A stretch of 64,000 nucleotides of DNA from assembly GCA_029718625.1 (NCBI GenBank), contig CM056395.1, positions 20,601,138 through 20,665,137 of the forward strand, written 5' to 3'. Below, in pieces: positions 46,142-57,521 of this stretch (its first letter is position 1; each line of letters opens with the position of its first letter). Source of the stretch: Synaphobranchus kaupii (taxonomy: Eukaryota > Chordata > Actinopteri > Anguilliformes > Synaphobranchidae). A program made the position numbers and the translations under genes. Below the pieces are notes generated by a model. The model searched no databases. It saw nothing but the letters and a program-made list of their open reading frames with translations, and was not told the origin of the DNA.

Positions 46142-46684
46142 CACTGCCCGGCCAAAAAAAAAGTCGCACACTGTAATATTTTCTTGGACCGCCTTTAGCT
46201 TTGATTATGGCGCGCATTCGTCGTGGCATTGTTTCGACAGCCTTATGCAACGTCACAACATTTATTTCCATCCAGACTTGCATTCATTTTTGGCCGAGAT
46301 CTTGTATTGATGACGGGAGAGTCGAACCACTCCGTGAAGTCTTCCCCAGCACATCCCAAAGACTTTCAATGGGGTTAAGGTCAGGACTCTGGTGGCCAAT
46401 TCATGTGTGAAAATGATTCCTCATGCTCCCTGAACCACTCTTTCACAATTTGAGCCCAATGAATCTTGGCATTGTCGTCCTGGAATATGCCCATTGATGG
46501 GATAACCTGGTCATTCAGTACATTCAGGTACTCAGCTGACTTCATTTTTTTGCTGCATAACGTTGCTGAGCCTAGACTTGACCAATTGAAGCAACCCCAG
46601 ATCATAACACTGCCTCCAGAGGCTTGTACAGTGGGCACTATGCATGACTGGTGCAACTGCAACTTTTTTTTTGGCCGGGCAGTG
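46142..46684 (-). mobile_element. Internally deleted Tc1-like element, second copy (543 bp)
   Basis: The termini CACTGCCCGGCC then nine A and GTCGC, and TTTTTTTTTGGCCGGGCAGTG, are the same as in the 14.3-kb copy. TA flanks it at 46140-46141 and 46685-46686. The transposase remnant reads on the minus strand. It lies 90 bp from the hAT element's right end. Confidence 0.9.
46190..46652 (-). pseudogene. Tc1-like transposase C-terminal remnant, second copy
   Basis: The minus-strand frame encodes [40 protein letters not shown] and [12 protein letters not shown], then stops at the same place as the 14.3-kb copy. The terminal [12 protein letters not shown] box lies in a shifted frame. The N-terminal helix-turn-helix and first catalytic Asp are missing. 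It retains SGG before SVMIWGC, which the other copy has lost, so it is slightly more complete. It cannot encode an active transposase. Confidence 0.85.
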
Positions 46685-46960
46685 TATGACACGATGAGCA
46701 GGGACAGTGCAATCCAGAGCCCACGGAACATTCTGGGTTGGACGCCTTGGCCTAAACATTTTTGTTATACCCTTGAGCAAGTTTCCCAAGTCAAAATGAC
46801 TCACGCGATGCAGAATCTGTAGAAAGGTGGTTCTCTGTCCATCAAACAGAGCTAAGGCACCCCTTGAATACTTGAATACATAAAAGCAATTAATTAATCA
46901 CATCTCTCACTGTGGACCAACAAACTGAAACTGCCCAAGGGGGTGAGACAAAGGATAAGG

Positions 46961-47126
46961 CAGAGGTGGAAAATCCAGGTTCGGAAAGTAAAAGTCCTCC
47001 CCGGTATTTTGTTCTAATCACCTGGATTTGCTAAGTAGCACAATTCTTCAGAGAAATCAGCTGGCAGAGTTCATGGGTGGAAGAAAAACATGGCAGGACT
47101 TTTACTTTCTGATCCGTGGACCTCTG
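46961..47126. mobile_element. hAT-type MITE, 166 bp
   Basis: The termini are CAGAGGTGGAAAATCCAGG on the left and GATCCGTGGACCTCTG on the right; both arms contain an AAAGTAAAAGTCC match. The flanks GGATAAGG (46953-46960) and GGATAAGA (47127-47134) form an 8-bp target duplication with one mismatch. No coding capacity. Confidence 0.82.
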
Positions 47127-48584
47127 GGATAAGAGTACCTGCTGTCCCCAGCAAACTGCCCCAAAGAGCTTCCTTTTTGGCGGCAAAGGACAAGAACAAA
47201 TGAACAATCAATTTCACAACATGCAAGTTTTTTTTATTTTTTTTATATGTGCCATCATCTTACCTCAGGTGGCCGCTCAACAAGTAAATGCTCGCCACTT
47301 TAAACAAGGAAGATAGCCAAGGTTAATGGTGTGTCCTCTCTTCTGTTACAAGAGACTGGTTACACGTGCGTGAGCTAAGAACCGGAATGAGCTTAACTAG
47401 GGACTAATTACTCCTCATTTTATGGTAATACGCAATGATTTGATTTAATCAGCAGCTAATAAGGCTGCGCTGTTCACTGTCACAACGGAATTTTAAATTG
47501 TGACCAAAAAATGCAGTTAGGTTTCATTAAAACGCGGTGCAGAAAAGGCTTGCCATGCCCCATTACCCCTGGTGAAAACTTTCTGCATGCTACCATTAAA
47601 GGTCAGGGTTGGACTCTGGTGCCTTTGAAATCCCTCTTATTATCGTTCAGCTGGTGTTCCTCCAACCATCCTACCTTCATCCGTTTTACCTCTCCGATAA
47701 ACCTTTTAGGTAATCCCCAGTCACAGTCTGGGGTCTCTGGGTGGGAGGTCCGCCAGGCTACAGAGCTCGGCAATTTCTGAAGGCGACACCCCCCCTCCGA
47801 AACGTCTTAAAAAAATAAGAAACAAGATGGCTGCTAACTAGTGGATCTGGAAGCGAAGCTCACGGAAAAAGCGAATACTATTGATTCCACATTCCACAGC
47901 TGGGGGGGGGTGCGGGGTGGCGAAGGGGGGTCAAGCCAAAACCGCTGGTGAGATTAGGAGATTAGACGTCACAAGGGGGATTGGCTTTCGAATTGCAACC
48001 CATTGATCGTAACCGGATTTGCGTGGGGAGGGTCAGAATCTCAGACGCCGTTCTGGCTCCAAAAGTCCTGTCAGGACGGGTCTGTCGCGAGCAGTGGGAC
48101 GGGGGGAAAGGAGACAGCCGGGTCGCTTCCAGAAAATTCCTCTCTATTTTCAGGCCCAGCTGGGCAAAGTCAGCTTTTCTCGCTCGTATCTGCCACAGAA
48201 AAACAGTAAATTCCCCTCGGCCACACGCGAGGTGCACAGGGTCACATCCATCACCGCCGCATGACAGGAAATAGGCCGTTTCCTTTAGGGGGTTGAGAAT
48301 AACTTCATTTTGCCACATCCGTTAACAAAAAACATCTTTTTTCATTTTCCATTTAAGTGGACTAACAATGACTGGGACATTAATGTGGGTTATCATCACT
48401 CAGTGACCTGTCATTGCATTGCTTCCTAGACCCCGCTACATGTATGGCGCTGTTGTCGATCTTGATCTATGGTGCCACACTGATAAAAGCACATTTCCCC
48501 TCTCTTCTAAATTTATATTTAATGTCGTATTTTATAATTAATTTAACTAAAACTTGAATGATGCCAGATCAACCTTCTCCACCT
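47127..48584. other. Unassigned sequence, no gene recognised
   Basis: A G-rich patch lies at 47902-47930. A block of overlapping plus frames and one 118-codon minus frame at 47962-48318 shows no domain that I recognise. Confidence 0.45.
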
Positions 48585-48715
48585 TTAACCCTTTGAACAG
48601 TAGGTTTTTTGGACTGATTTTTTCAAAATTCAAAATCAGTCTTCAAGAACTCCATTGCTTTCAACTACCAGCAGTGATTGTTACATCAGCATTAGAATGT
48701 TCAGTTAAGAACATT
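48585..48715 (+). repeat. TTAACCCTTTGAA repeat family, copy 1
   Basis: It begins TTAACCCTTTGAACAGTAGG and shares GAACTCCATTGCTTTCAA and CAGCATTAGAATG with the copy at 54104. The TTAA-CCC start suggests a piggyBac-type MITE, but a right-hand terminus was not found. Confidence 0.6.
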
Positions 48716-49353
48716 GTAATCACATTTTGACAACATAGTTGCTTTCCCGGTAACATCTCAGTTAATGAAACAGACAGGCAACCACAGCAAAACAAACACA
48801 GCCCTGATATCAGTCTGCGCATAAATCAGAAATATCAAGGTGGAGGAGAGGGAGAGAGAGAGAGGGAGAGAAAGAGAGAGAAACACAGTAGTTAAGATAA
48901 AAGGAGAGAAGAGAGACAGAAAGAGGGGGAGAGGGAAAGAAACAGTCAAACACAGTAAGACAGAGAGGCTAGGACAGGGTCAAAGACAGACAGAGAGACA
49001 GAGCTGAAGGAAGGTGCGGTACAGGAGGATGTTTGTTGGCTCGGTACAGGGGGACTCGCTGCCAAACAGGAATGTGTAAAGGAAGGAGGGGAGGCTGCCT
49101 GCGGCCTTATCACGCAAAGGCTTTCGCCTCTGTGCCGCTGCGCTGATCCTCCTGACCACAACAACAACACTGCGCAAGATAACCTACACAACAGATGGAG
49201 GAGCCAAGAACCACATCCCCCACCTCCCAGCGTCCTGTCAGACAGAGGCCAAACCAAACAAAGCCACAGCAGCCTCACAAAAGCCAAAAGCCCCCAGAAC
49301 TGCTTTACAGGTGTGTGGTGAGGGAGCGAGGCAGTGGGGGTGTGTGTTGCTGT

Positions 49354-49384
<31 letters not shown>

Positions 49385-50235
49385 CTGCTGTACCACTGCG
49401 CAAGGTTTCTTCACACCTGAGATAAGCGGGAAAATAGCCGATCCCCAAACAGAAAAGCCTCTCTGCAGTCCAGTCCCAGGTGACAATGGTGTTTTTGGCG
49501 GAAGGAGGTAGGGGGTTCTGATACCTCTGCTGATTGAATCCCCCCTGTACTGCTTCTTTTCCCCTTGTAATGCGGGGGAGGGTGGGGGTGGTGTTGCCAT
49601 GGGTTACACTTCCACCCTTTCTTTCTCTGTGTCTCCGGTCAGAAGCTCAGTAAACAGAATAAAGTGGCCCAGCTGGGCGTTTCTGGGCGACTGTAAGGAT
49701 CAATTCTCTTTGCTCATGGTTACAATGGCACCACCACCACCACCCTGCGGCATTCGGGATGCTCGGCCTGAGGAGGTAAATACCATTACGGTGGCGTCTT
49801 TCTTATAGCATCTCATGCTTAGTATAACATACCATATAATTCATGTGACGAGCTCTCTCCATTCTGATTTCAGCCAATCATGGTCATGGTCATGTGATAT
49901 AGGGCCTAATGAGAACATTCTTTGCCCCCCCCCACCCATTTAAAATTCCACAATTTTCTTATGCATACAAAACTTTGCACAAGACATGATTTACTCCCTA
50001 AGCACATATGCGCTTACTCAACCTAACCACACAGATTTGGATGTTCAGTCTCAGAAAGAGCCCAGGTGAGGGCATGTTAAGGACCAGACCGGCTGAACAA
50101 AAAACAAGAGGAACATAAACTGCAATAAGATGAGAGATTAAGAGCTTCCCCTGTCTGCGGTCCCCCTCTCCAAGACCCATCCGAGGACAGAGACAATTAG
50201 GGGGTGGGAGAGATATGGGGCAGGTCTGCCTAAAT
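48716..50235. other. Unassigned sequence with GA-rich and G-tract patches
   Basis: A degenerate (GA)n lies at about 48840-48960. A (GT)n run then G17 lie at 49350-49384. No exon is recognised. Confidence 0.5.
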
Positions 50236-50446
50236 CAGGGGTGCACAAGGGCCAATGAGCTCAATTTGTATAAGTACCAGCTACAGCCCCAGACTGCCAG
50301 TGTATCCTAAAGATTTGACTGCAGTCAAGTACAGGAGCGAACCAGCGTAGTTTATAGAACTGTCAGAAACCTAAAAATAAGGTAACTGGTTGGAACAAAA
50401 ACCAGCACACAGACCAGCCCTCCAGGACCGGAGTTGTGCACCCCGG
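50236..50446. mobile_element. hAT-type MITE, about 211 bp
   Basis: The left end CAGGGGTGCACAAG and the right end GTTGTGCACCCCGG are inverted. The right arm has CTCCAGGACCGGAGTTGTGC, a hallmark of a common fish hAT MITE family. The flanks GCCTAAAT and TCTAAAGG share CTAAA, a degraded 8-bp duplication. No open frame. Confidence 0.75.
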
Positions 50447-50537
50447 TCTAAAGGGAAGGTTGGCATGTGCTGGGGGAATCTGTGGGAACAAGGGAGAAAC
50501 CCCAGAGAGCCAGGGGGTACCCACACCTGCTGGCCTA

Positions 50538-50773
50538 CACTCTCGAAATAAAGGTACAGTGGAGGTACATATTTGTTCTTTAAGGAACACATTTCCCAAA
50601 TGTACCCTGAAAGTGTTTGTACAATACTGTTCTATTTTGGTACTAGTTCCTTTTACAAGCAAAAAATATACAAATTAATTATGTATTGAAGTACAAATTT
50701 ACGTACCTATAGGGTACCACCCCAGTGAAAAAAATCTTTTTAGGCACTTTTTTGTGCCGTTTTTCTGAGAGTG
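50538..50773. mobile_element. MITE with CACTCTC termini, 236 bp
   Basis: It starts CACTCTCGAAATAAAGGTAC and ends TTTTTCTGAGAGTG, with TA on both sides (50536-50537 and 50774-50775). The inverted match beyond the first seven bases is imperfect. Several GGTAC/GTACC motifs recur inside. Non-coding; a TA target suggests a Tc1/mariner-type mobiliser. Confidence 0.62.
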
Positions 50774-50775
50774 TA

Positions 50776-53700
50776 GACTTCATGGAAGCATAGCAAATCA
50801 GAGTCATTCACACTTGTCCAGATCTGCCCCTCACAACACAGCAATCCAGCAAAAAAGAAAAAACACCACTTGCAAACCCAGTGGCATAGAGAAGCACTTA
50901 TGTGTTTCCAACCCAGTGAACAAAATCCGGAATCTAAATGTCTAGATACGTGGATATCTAGGTCACTATTCACTTTGTGTGTAATGAATCTATAATCTAT
51001 GAAAGTTTCACTTTTTGAATGGAATTATGGAAAAAAAACTACTTTTCCATGATATTCAAATTTTTTGGAAAGGATCTGTAGGTGTTACCCGGATAAAGCC
51101 CTGCTAAATCATCCTAGTGAGCTAGAAAACTTTCACTTTTCAACTAAATGTAGCCGGGTTTTCACCTGAACTTTTCACCTGAACACCTGAGGTGGCCAAT
51201 GAGGGCCATTTGTGTTTCTGGTTTCCATGCCAACCTCTGGCCTTAATTGCTTAATTAGCCGTAACATTTCCGCCATCTGACATTTTAGCTGCATTTCTCG
51301 ATAAGCACATGCGAGACAGCGGAAGACAGTTCTTGCGTCCCTACATGAAACGTCTTACTGCAATCTCCGAGTGAACCGGTGTTGATGTACACAGCCAATT
51401 AGCTCATTTAGCAGGGTAATTAGTGGAAACAAAAACCTGCATACGCGCACAAAAACCTGCCCTCCAGGACCGGAACGGCCCAGGTCTAGACGGCGTTTCA
51501 CCGACTTTTCACCACAAAAATGTTCAGTAGGAATGTGCCTAGAGGCTGAAAGCCTGTGGTCATGTAGGAAGAGAGGAGAGGAGGAAGAAAGGACACACTG
51601 ACAGAGAGATAATTTTGTGTTTGCATTCATGGGAATCGTTGGGAGTGCTACAGGTGAAGGAGTGTTTAGGCCTTGGACTTGGATCCGGCAGATTCCAGAG
51701 CCATGAGCTAACGGCTTTCAGCCCCCAGCTCTGGCCATACAGGGTCCCTGCTTGTGTTCAGACACGGTTTGCAAAGTTCAAGGACATTATTTGTAAATTA
51801 TTCATCCATAAAAAGTCTCTGTGAAACTCCAGTCTTCGCAGTGTAGCCAGTTCATAAGTGAAACTGAATGCCCACTTCTGACGCCACCGAATTAACGATA
51901 TGCAAAGTTATTTCTGATTTTACTGTAGAAGGTATTCGTACCTGTTAATGGAGTTTAATTATTTCATGAATAAACCCACAGTCACATTTATCCGTTTTGA
52001 ATGGATACTTTGTCATGTTGACCCTGATGCTGTCAATGGTGTCTAGACGCATTGTGAATCACAGCACATTAAAACTCTCATCCCATAACACCCATTGGAT
52101 GTGGTAAAATCGACAAAATCGTGCACAAAAATAACGTGCCATTTATTTTGTGCATAAACTCTCCTTGGGAGTGTGGGGAGCTCTGACTGGCTTCCTGAAA
52201 ATTAATCCACAGGAGGCAGTGAGCTGTCTCAGATGTGGTTTTTAAAAATATAAATGAACAGGTCAGATAGCCAGAGGTTATTGCGCAAAACTGATAACCA
52301 TAATGCAAACCTGCCTGTTTTCACAAAATGATAAATTTCGATGTGTCAGCAAACACGTGTTAGCGTTTAACGTAATTAATCTATCCCTGAACCCTACTAT
52401 TCCTTATATGCAGTACATATCCATTTTGCAGTCCTAAGTGTGCGTGTGGGGAGGGGGATTTGGGGGCGTGGTGGTGGTGGTTGGGGTAGGCAACAGGCCT
52501 TATAACCAGAGGGTAAGCGGGGGTCAGAGTTGAAATCCTGGGTCAGGTACATGCCCTTGAGTCATGCCAAAAATTGCTTCAGTTTATATTTCATTTTTCT
52601 GTTCAAAACATGTAATATGTCTGTAATTATATAATGCATGAAATAACAAAAAGGCGGCTATCGCTGACATGGCTAATTTAATAAAGGACAGTGTATGGAT
52701 AAGCTGTGCCAGGATTTAATCCCTGACAAAGAGTGCGCATCCATCTCTAGTCTTTTCAAAAGCAGCAGACCCCTTCCTTTAAAGGACTGTTTACTCTGTG
52801 AAATCTTTTAAAATCCTGTGAAATATCTGTGCAACAAACAAAGAAGAAGAAGAAAAAAGAAATAAGAAATCCTGTAAACCTGATAACACTCTGCCAAAAT
52901 GATGCTTAGCGTGAAAACCCCTTTTTAACGGGCAGGGGATAAAAAAAAACAAAAAACAGCCGTCATTAACCTGTGAGATTTGGTGAGGGCAAGCGGTTAA
53001 TCTCTTCCATGCAGCCCAACAGCACCACTGTTTGAGCTGCTGAAACCTGATAATTACAGCTTCAACAGAGTACACCCCCCCCAGCGGTAAGAGGTTGACT
53101 GACATTCCCCGACTGACATCAGCCCAATGCACCAAATGGCTTTTTCAGTGCAGATACATGAGTACACTCCACCGGGCGAACGAGAGGAAAGAAATGTAAA
53201 AGAAAGGGAGTCGTCTGGGTGGTCCTAACGAAATAGCACCAATGGGGGCGCTCCCCCGTCCAGTCCTGTGACCTACCAGGGGTTACTGAGAGCCCCGGTG
53301 GTGCCAGAGCGGGGTGGATGAGACGAGGGGCGACTTTCAGTTGTTGCTCAGAGACTAATGTGTCCCCTCCTCCATTTTGTGCCTCCCATTCCATTTCCTG
53401 GGTAAATATAAAGCAATATATCAGCAATAAGGACTTTCAGTGTTGGATTACAGGTAGACAGAACCCAGGGCATTGTGCACAAACATCTCTGAGCATATTA
53501 AGCGTGAGACAGCTCTCAGAGCATTTTAAAACGAGGGACCACAGACATAGTGTATCTAAGGGAATTTTCTCACATGAGATCACAGATACATCTCAGAGCA
53601 TTTTTAAATGCGAGGTTGCAGGTGGAGCTGAGGGCACTTCGGATCCCAGACAAATCTCAGGGAGCTTGTGAGATCGATGTGAGATCGCAGAATTTTCCAG

Positions 53701-54103
53701 TCCCATCTAAATCAATATTAGAGCACCGGCAGTCAGGCCCTGCAAAGCCAGTCGTTTTGCTGAAGCTGGTCCTACACTCAGTTTTAAGTGGATATCCACT
53801 GACTTCAGAGCTTCATTATATCTTCAAAAACACTTTCAACCCCCCCCCCCCCCCCCCCCCCCACAGGCCCCATATGACACTAAACACTTCATTTTCTCAC
53901 AGATAATGGAAGAAGTCTGGGGTAAGCGAGCGAATAAAGGCAGTGAAGGAGCCTCAAATGATACTGGGGAGTAATACTTTAGCGGAGAGTCCTTTGATAG
54001 ATGAGCCTATTCTATAGGCCCTGTGGAATGGAGTAGGGGTAGTTAATGAAACCAAATCTACATAGTATAGCAGCACCGAGCTTTGATTGCCATTTTTAAA
54101 CAT
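50776..54103. other. Unassigned sequence with repeat fragments
   Basis: Positions 51410-51492 (GGAAACAAAAACCTGC and CCCTCCAGGACCGGAAC) are a fragment of the same hAT MITE family as 50236. Positions 52490-52640 resemble a strongly decayed tRNA-SINE. C23 lies at 53840-53862. No exon is recognised. Confidence 0.5.
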
Positions 54104-54235
54104 TTAACCCTTTGAAGAGTAGATTTTTTGGAATGCATTTTTCAAAATTCTAAGTCAGTGTTCGAGAACTCCATTGCTTTCAATTACCAGTAGTGATTGT
54201 TACACCAGCATTAGAATGGTCAGTTAAGAATGAGA
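54104..54235 (+). repeat. TTAACCCTTTGAA repeat family, copy 2
   Basis: It begins TTAACCCTTTGAAGAGTAGA and follows the 48585 copy base for base with scattered differences to about CAGTTAAGAA. Same orientation. Confidence 0.6.
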
Positions 54236-54382
54236 TCTTACATGGAATGGTTAAGAATGGAGTAAGTGACAGAAATCTTATCCTCCTTTTTCTTGTCATT
54301 TGTCCATGCGTGTAAACTGTACGATTACAGTGCAAACATGCAGGTAATCTAATACTGAAAAAACCCATCTGAGCTGTACTGA

Positions 54383-55195
54383 TTCATTCGTGCTGTCCTT
54401 AACCAACTGTCTGTTTTTCTCCACCAGAACAACGTGCTTGACCCGCATCAGTCTGGCTTCAGAACCGGCCATTCGACTGAAACTGCTCTCCTGGCTGTGA
54501 CTGAGGCACTCGCCACTGCTAGAGCCTCCTCCCTCTCCTCTGTTCTGATTCTCCTTGACCTGTCTGCGGCAATCGACACGGTCAACCACAAACTCCTGAT
54601 CTCCACACTCACTGAGATGGGCATTTCTGGAACTGCCCTCTCTTGGTTTGTATCGTATCTCACTGATAGATCCTACCAAGTCTCCTGGAAGGGTTCCGTC
54701 TCTGCTCCCCGTCCCCTGTCTACAGGAGTCCCGCAGGGATCTGTACTGGATCCTCTGCTGTTCTCTATGTATACTAAATCTCTTGGCTCAGTAATTCATT
54801 CACATGGCTTCTCATACCATAGCTATGCTGACGATACTCAACTCTTCCTCTCTTTCCCTCCCTCTACCCCACAGGTTAAGGAGAGGATATCTGCTTGTCT
54901 GACTGACATCTCTGAGTGGATGGCTACCCATCACCTGAAGCTCAACCTTGACAAGACAGAGCTCCTCTTCATGCCGTACAAGACCTCCCCACTACATGAC
55001 CTCTCCATCACCGTTGACGGGACCATGGTGGCTGCCTCCCGCTCTGCAAGGCTCTCGCTTGTCCCGACTGCGGAGTTTTTCCACATTAGCTCCTCAGTGG
55101 TGGAATGAACTTCCCATTCCCCTACGTTCTACTCCAACCCTGCCTGCATTCCGTCAAGGCCTGAAGACACACCTCTTCAGACTCCACCTTGACTG
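54383..55195 (+). pseudogene. L2/CR1-clade LINE reverse transcriptase fragment, internally deleted
   Basis: The open frame runs from about 54383 to 55105 without a proper start codon. It encodes reverse transcriptase blocks in order: DPHQSGFRTGHSTETALL, LDLSAAIDTVNH (first catalytic Asp region; usually FDTVNH, here Ile), STGVPQGSVLDPLLF, and the active-site box YADDTQLF, then HLKLNLDKTELL. After MVAASRSARL the sequence jumps to coding for RSFSTLAPQWWNELP, which belongs to the extreme C-terminus and lies in another frame up to about 55195, ending KTHLFRLHLD. The stretch between, normally well over 100 residues, is deleted. The N-terminal endonuclease is absent and there is no 3' UTR. The element is dead. 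Confidence 0.9.
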
Positions 55196-55196
55196 A

Positions 55197-55500
55197 CAGT
55201 TAAACACAGGAGAAAGAGCACAGGTAAACACAGGAGAGAGTGCACAGATAAACACAGGAGAGAGTGCACAGATAAACACAGGAGAGAGAACACAAGTAAA
55301 CACAGGAGAGAGTGCACAGTTAAACACAGGAGAAAGAGCACAGGTAAACACAGGAGAGAGTGCACAGATAAACACAGGAGAGAGTGCACAGGTAAACACA
55401 GGAGAGAGAACACAAGTAAACACAGGAGAGAGTGCACAGTTAAACACAGGAAAAAGTACACAGGTAAACACAGGAGAGAGTGCACAGGTAAACACAGGAA
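55197..55500. repeat. 24-bp minisatellite, about 12-13 copies, with 120-bp periodicity
   Basis: The unit is TAAACACAGGAGAGAGTGCA plus CAGA/G. The variant series starting CAGTTAAACACAGGAGAAAG recurs at 120-bp spacing (about 55197, 55317 and a degenerate 55437), so groups of five units were duplicated. The array follows the LINE stop codon at once. Since 24 is divisible by 3, the minus strand reads as an eight-residue repeat (LSPVFTCA type), which is not a gene. Confidence 0.93.
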
Positions 55501-56699
55501 AGAGGAAAGAGATACAGGATGTGCCGTGATGTTCAGAACATGTCCAGGGGCCGCTGAAATTTGATCTTACTCTGGTCGTGAGTCTGTGTGAACAGTTAGG
55601 CGGTGAGGTCACACGCAGAAATCATAACAAGGACTAGATTAGCACCTGTATGTCCGACACCAGGGAATTTTTCACAGCAAATCACGTCCCGCACAGGGAG
55701 ATTTTCCATTGTTGCCAAAGTTTTGGGTTCAATCCACCAGCACAGCCCACAATATTGCTACTTTGACAAGTCAGCACAAATGTCTTATTGAAGTCTGACC
55801 TTTGACCTCTCTGGCTGTTCTTTTTCAATGAACCGTTTTGCTTCCAAAGATTTTACTGACGAGTTTCCGACAAGACAAACAAAATAAAATAAAAAAGTAA
55901 AAAAAATATTGTTGAGTGAAGCAAGTATTGTTTGCATTGTAATAAAAAATATATTGTTTCTGGCACACATTCCTTATTTTATTTTTTTAATAAAGATTTT
56001 GTTGAATACAGAAAAAAGGTAAAACCCTTGGCTTTATAAAACATGCCCCAGGGACCTTAGCTGAGGTTTTACTTGTCTTATGAATCAAGTGAAACAAAAA
56101 TGTCCTCACAGTTTACACGTGAGAGACACTGTAAGGCATGAAAACTTAACATCATCCCAGTAGATCATAAATTCTACCTTCACAGCTTGTCTGAAGCTCG
56201 CATATAATTTTAATGACCTCAGTGTTTTAGTTCAACTCTTCACCAATAAAGACTGACACCTTCCCGTACCATATAGTGTTCAGAATGTGATGTACAGTTC
56301 AGCCTCTCAGAAAAAATTCCTGTTATTTGCCCTAGGTTTGTTGAACCGGTGTTTCTAAGACATTCTGTACTCTCGGAATTTGATTGGTTTGTGTGCGGAA
56401 TTCTTGTTTCTTTATGCATCGTCTGACCTGCTCACGCTTGCGGGTGGCCCTCTTTGCCCGGTGACCGTCTTTACACCGCCACATCCTTGCCAGTGACCCT
56501 TTTATACGTGATAAATACATGGCATTACTCACGGATCACTTGCATTGCGGCGTTCACGTCTCCTCAACATGCCTCACATCACACCGTGCTTGACCTTATT
56601 CCTTATTTTACTCAGGAGTGGAATGTGGGTCAGCTTCGGAGATCTGGAATGGCAAACAATTGTCCAATTCAACAAACGGTGGTTATTTTTTCCCGCGAA
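55501..56699. other. Unassigned sequence, no gene recognised
   Basis: AT-rich with short frames only. Confidence 0.5.
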
Positions 56700-56918
56700 G
56701 GGTCACCTACACAAGTATACACACGCATACATACATGCAAACACACACACACACACACATACACATGTGTACACACACATACATACATGCACAGACACAT
56801 ACACGTGTACACACACATACACATACACGTGTGTACACACACATACATGCACACATACACGTGCACACACACATACATACATGCACAGACACATACACAC
56901 GTGTACACACACATACAT

Positions 56919-56957
<39 letters not shown>

Positions 56958-56980
56958 TACACGTGTGTACACACACACAG
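56700..56980. repeat. Compound CA / CATA / CACGTG array
   Basis: CA runs alternate with ACATACATACATGCACAGAC and ACACGTGTACACAC-type modules that recur two to four times, so this is a minisatellite built from dinucleotide modules. The many ACGTGT/ACACGT stretches can pair with each other. Open frames are repeat-encoded. Confidence 0.9.
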
Positions 56981-57024
56981 CACAGTATTTCTATGAACAC
57001 CTGAAATCACAAAAGTGCACTTAA

Positions 57025-57517
57025 CCCGTGTGTGGTGTTCGGGTCTGTGGGACCCGTATTCAATGCTTACTAAAAGAAAAATTACATTACATTACATTAC
57101 ATTACATTACAGGCATTTAGCAGACGCTCTTATCCAGAGTGACTTACACAACTTTTTAGCATTTTTTACATAGTATCCATTTATACAAAAATGATACAAT
57201 TCATAATTTTTTCAACCTGAGACTCATTGGCCATGGCTCATTTTCTGTGATGAACATGTAAAAGAACACAAAAATCACATTTTATCACAAAAAACTAATA
57301 TCACTTTTATTGATAAATGTGATCTAGCAGAGGTAAATGGTCAATATTAACCATATATGCTGTCTATATTGCTTGTAATTGAGATAAAGTCAATATCTGT
57401 GAAGTATTTTTACGTAAATTGTTATGGCTTTATTGTTTTAAAAACCCAATAATGTTGTGGGTCCAGCAGACCCGCGAACACTAGGTGAGTAACAAAAACA
57501 CCAACACCACACAAGGG
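57025..57517. mobile_element. piggyBac-type non-autonomous element, 493 bp
   Basis: It is flanked by TTAA at 57021-57024 and 57518-57521. The left end CCCGTGTGTGGTGTT and the right end AACACCACACAAGGG are inverted repeats; nearby GGGTCTGTGGGACCC and GGGTCCAGCAGACCC are further subterminal palindromic matches. There is no transposase frame. A SINE 3' end lies inside at 57081-57200, which accounts for part of its length. Confidence 0.8.
57081..57200 (-). mobile_element. SINE 3' end with L2-type tail inside the piggyBac-type element
   Basis: Read on the minus strand it contains GATAAGAGCGTCTGCTAAAT and ends in about six TGTAA units, the same tail as at 13881-13930. The head and B-box are missing, so this is a 5'-truncated insertion. 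The tail stem-loop has one base change (CACTCTGGATAAGAGCG). Confidence 0.8.
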
Positions 57518-57521
57518 TTAA

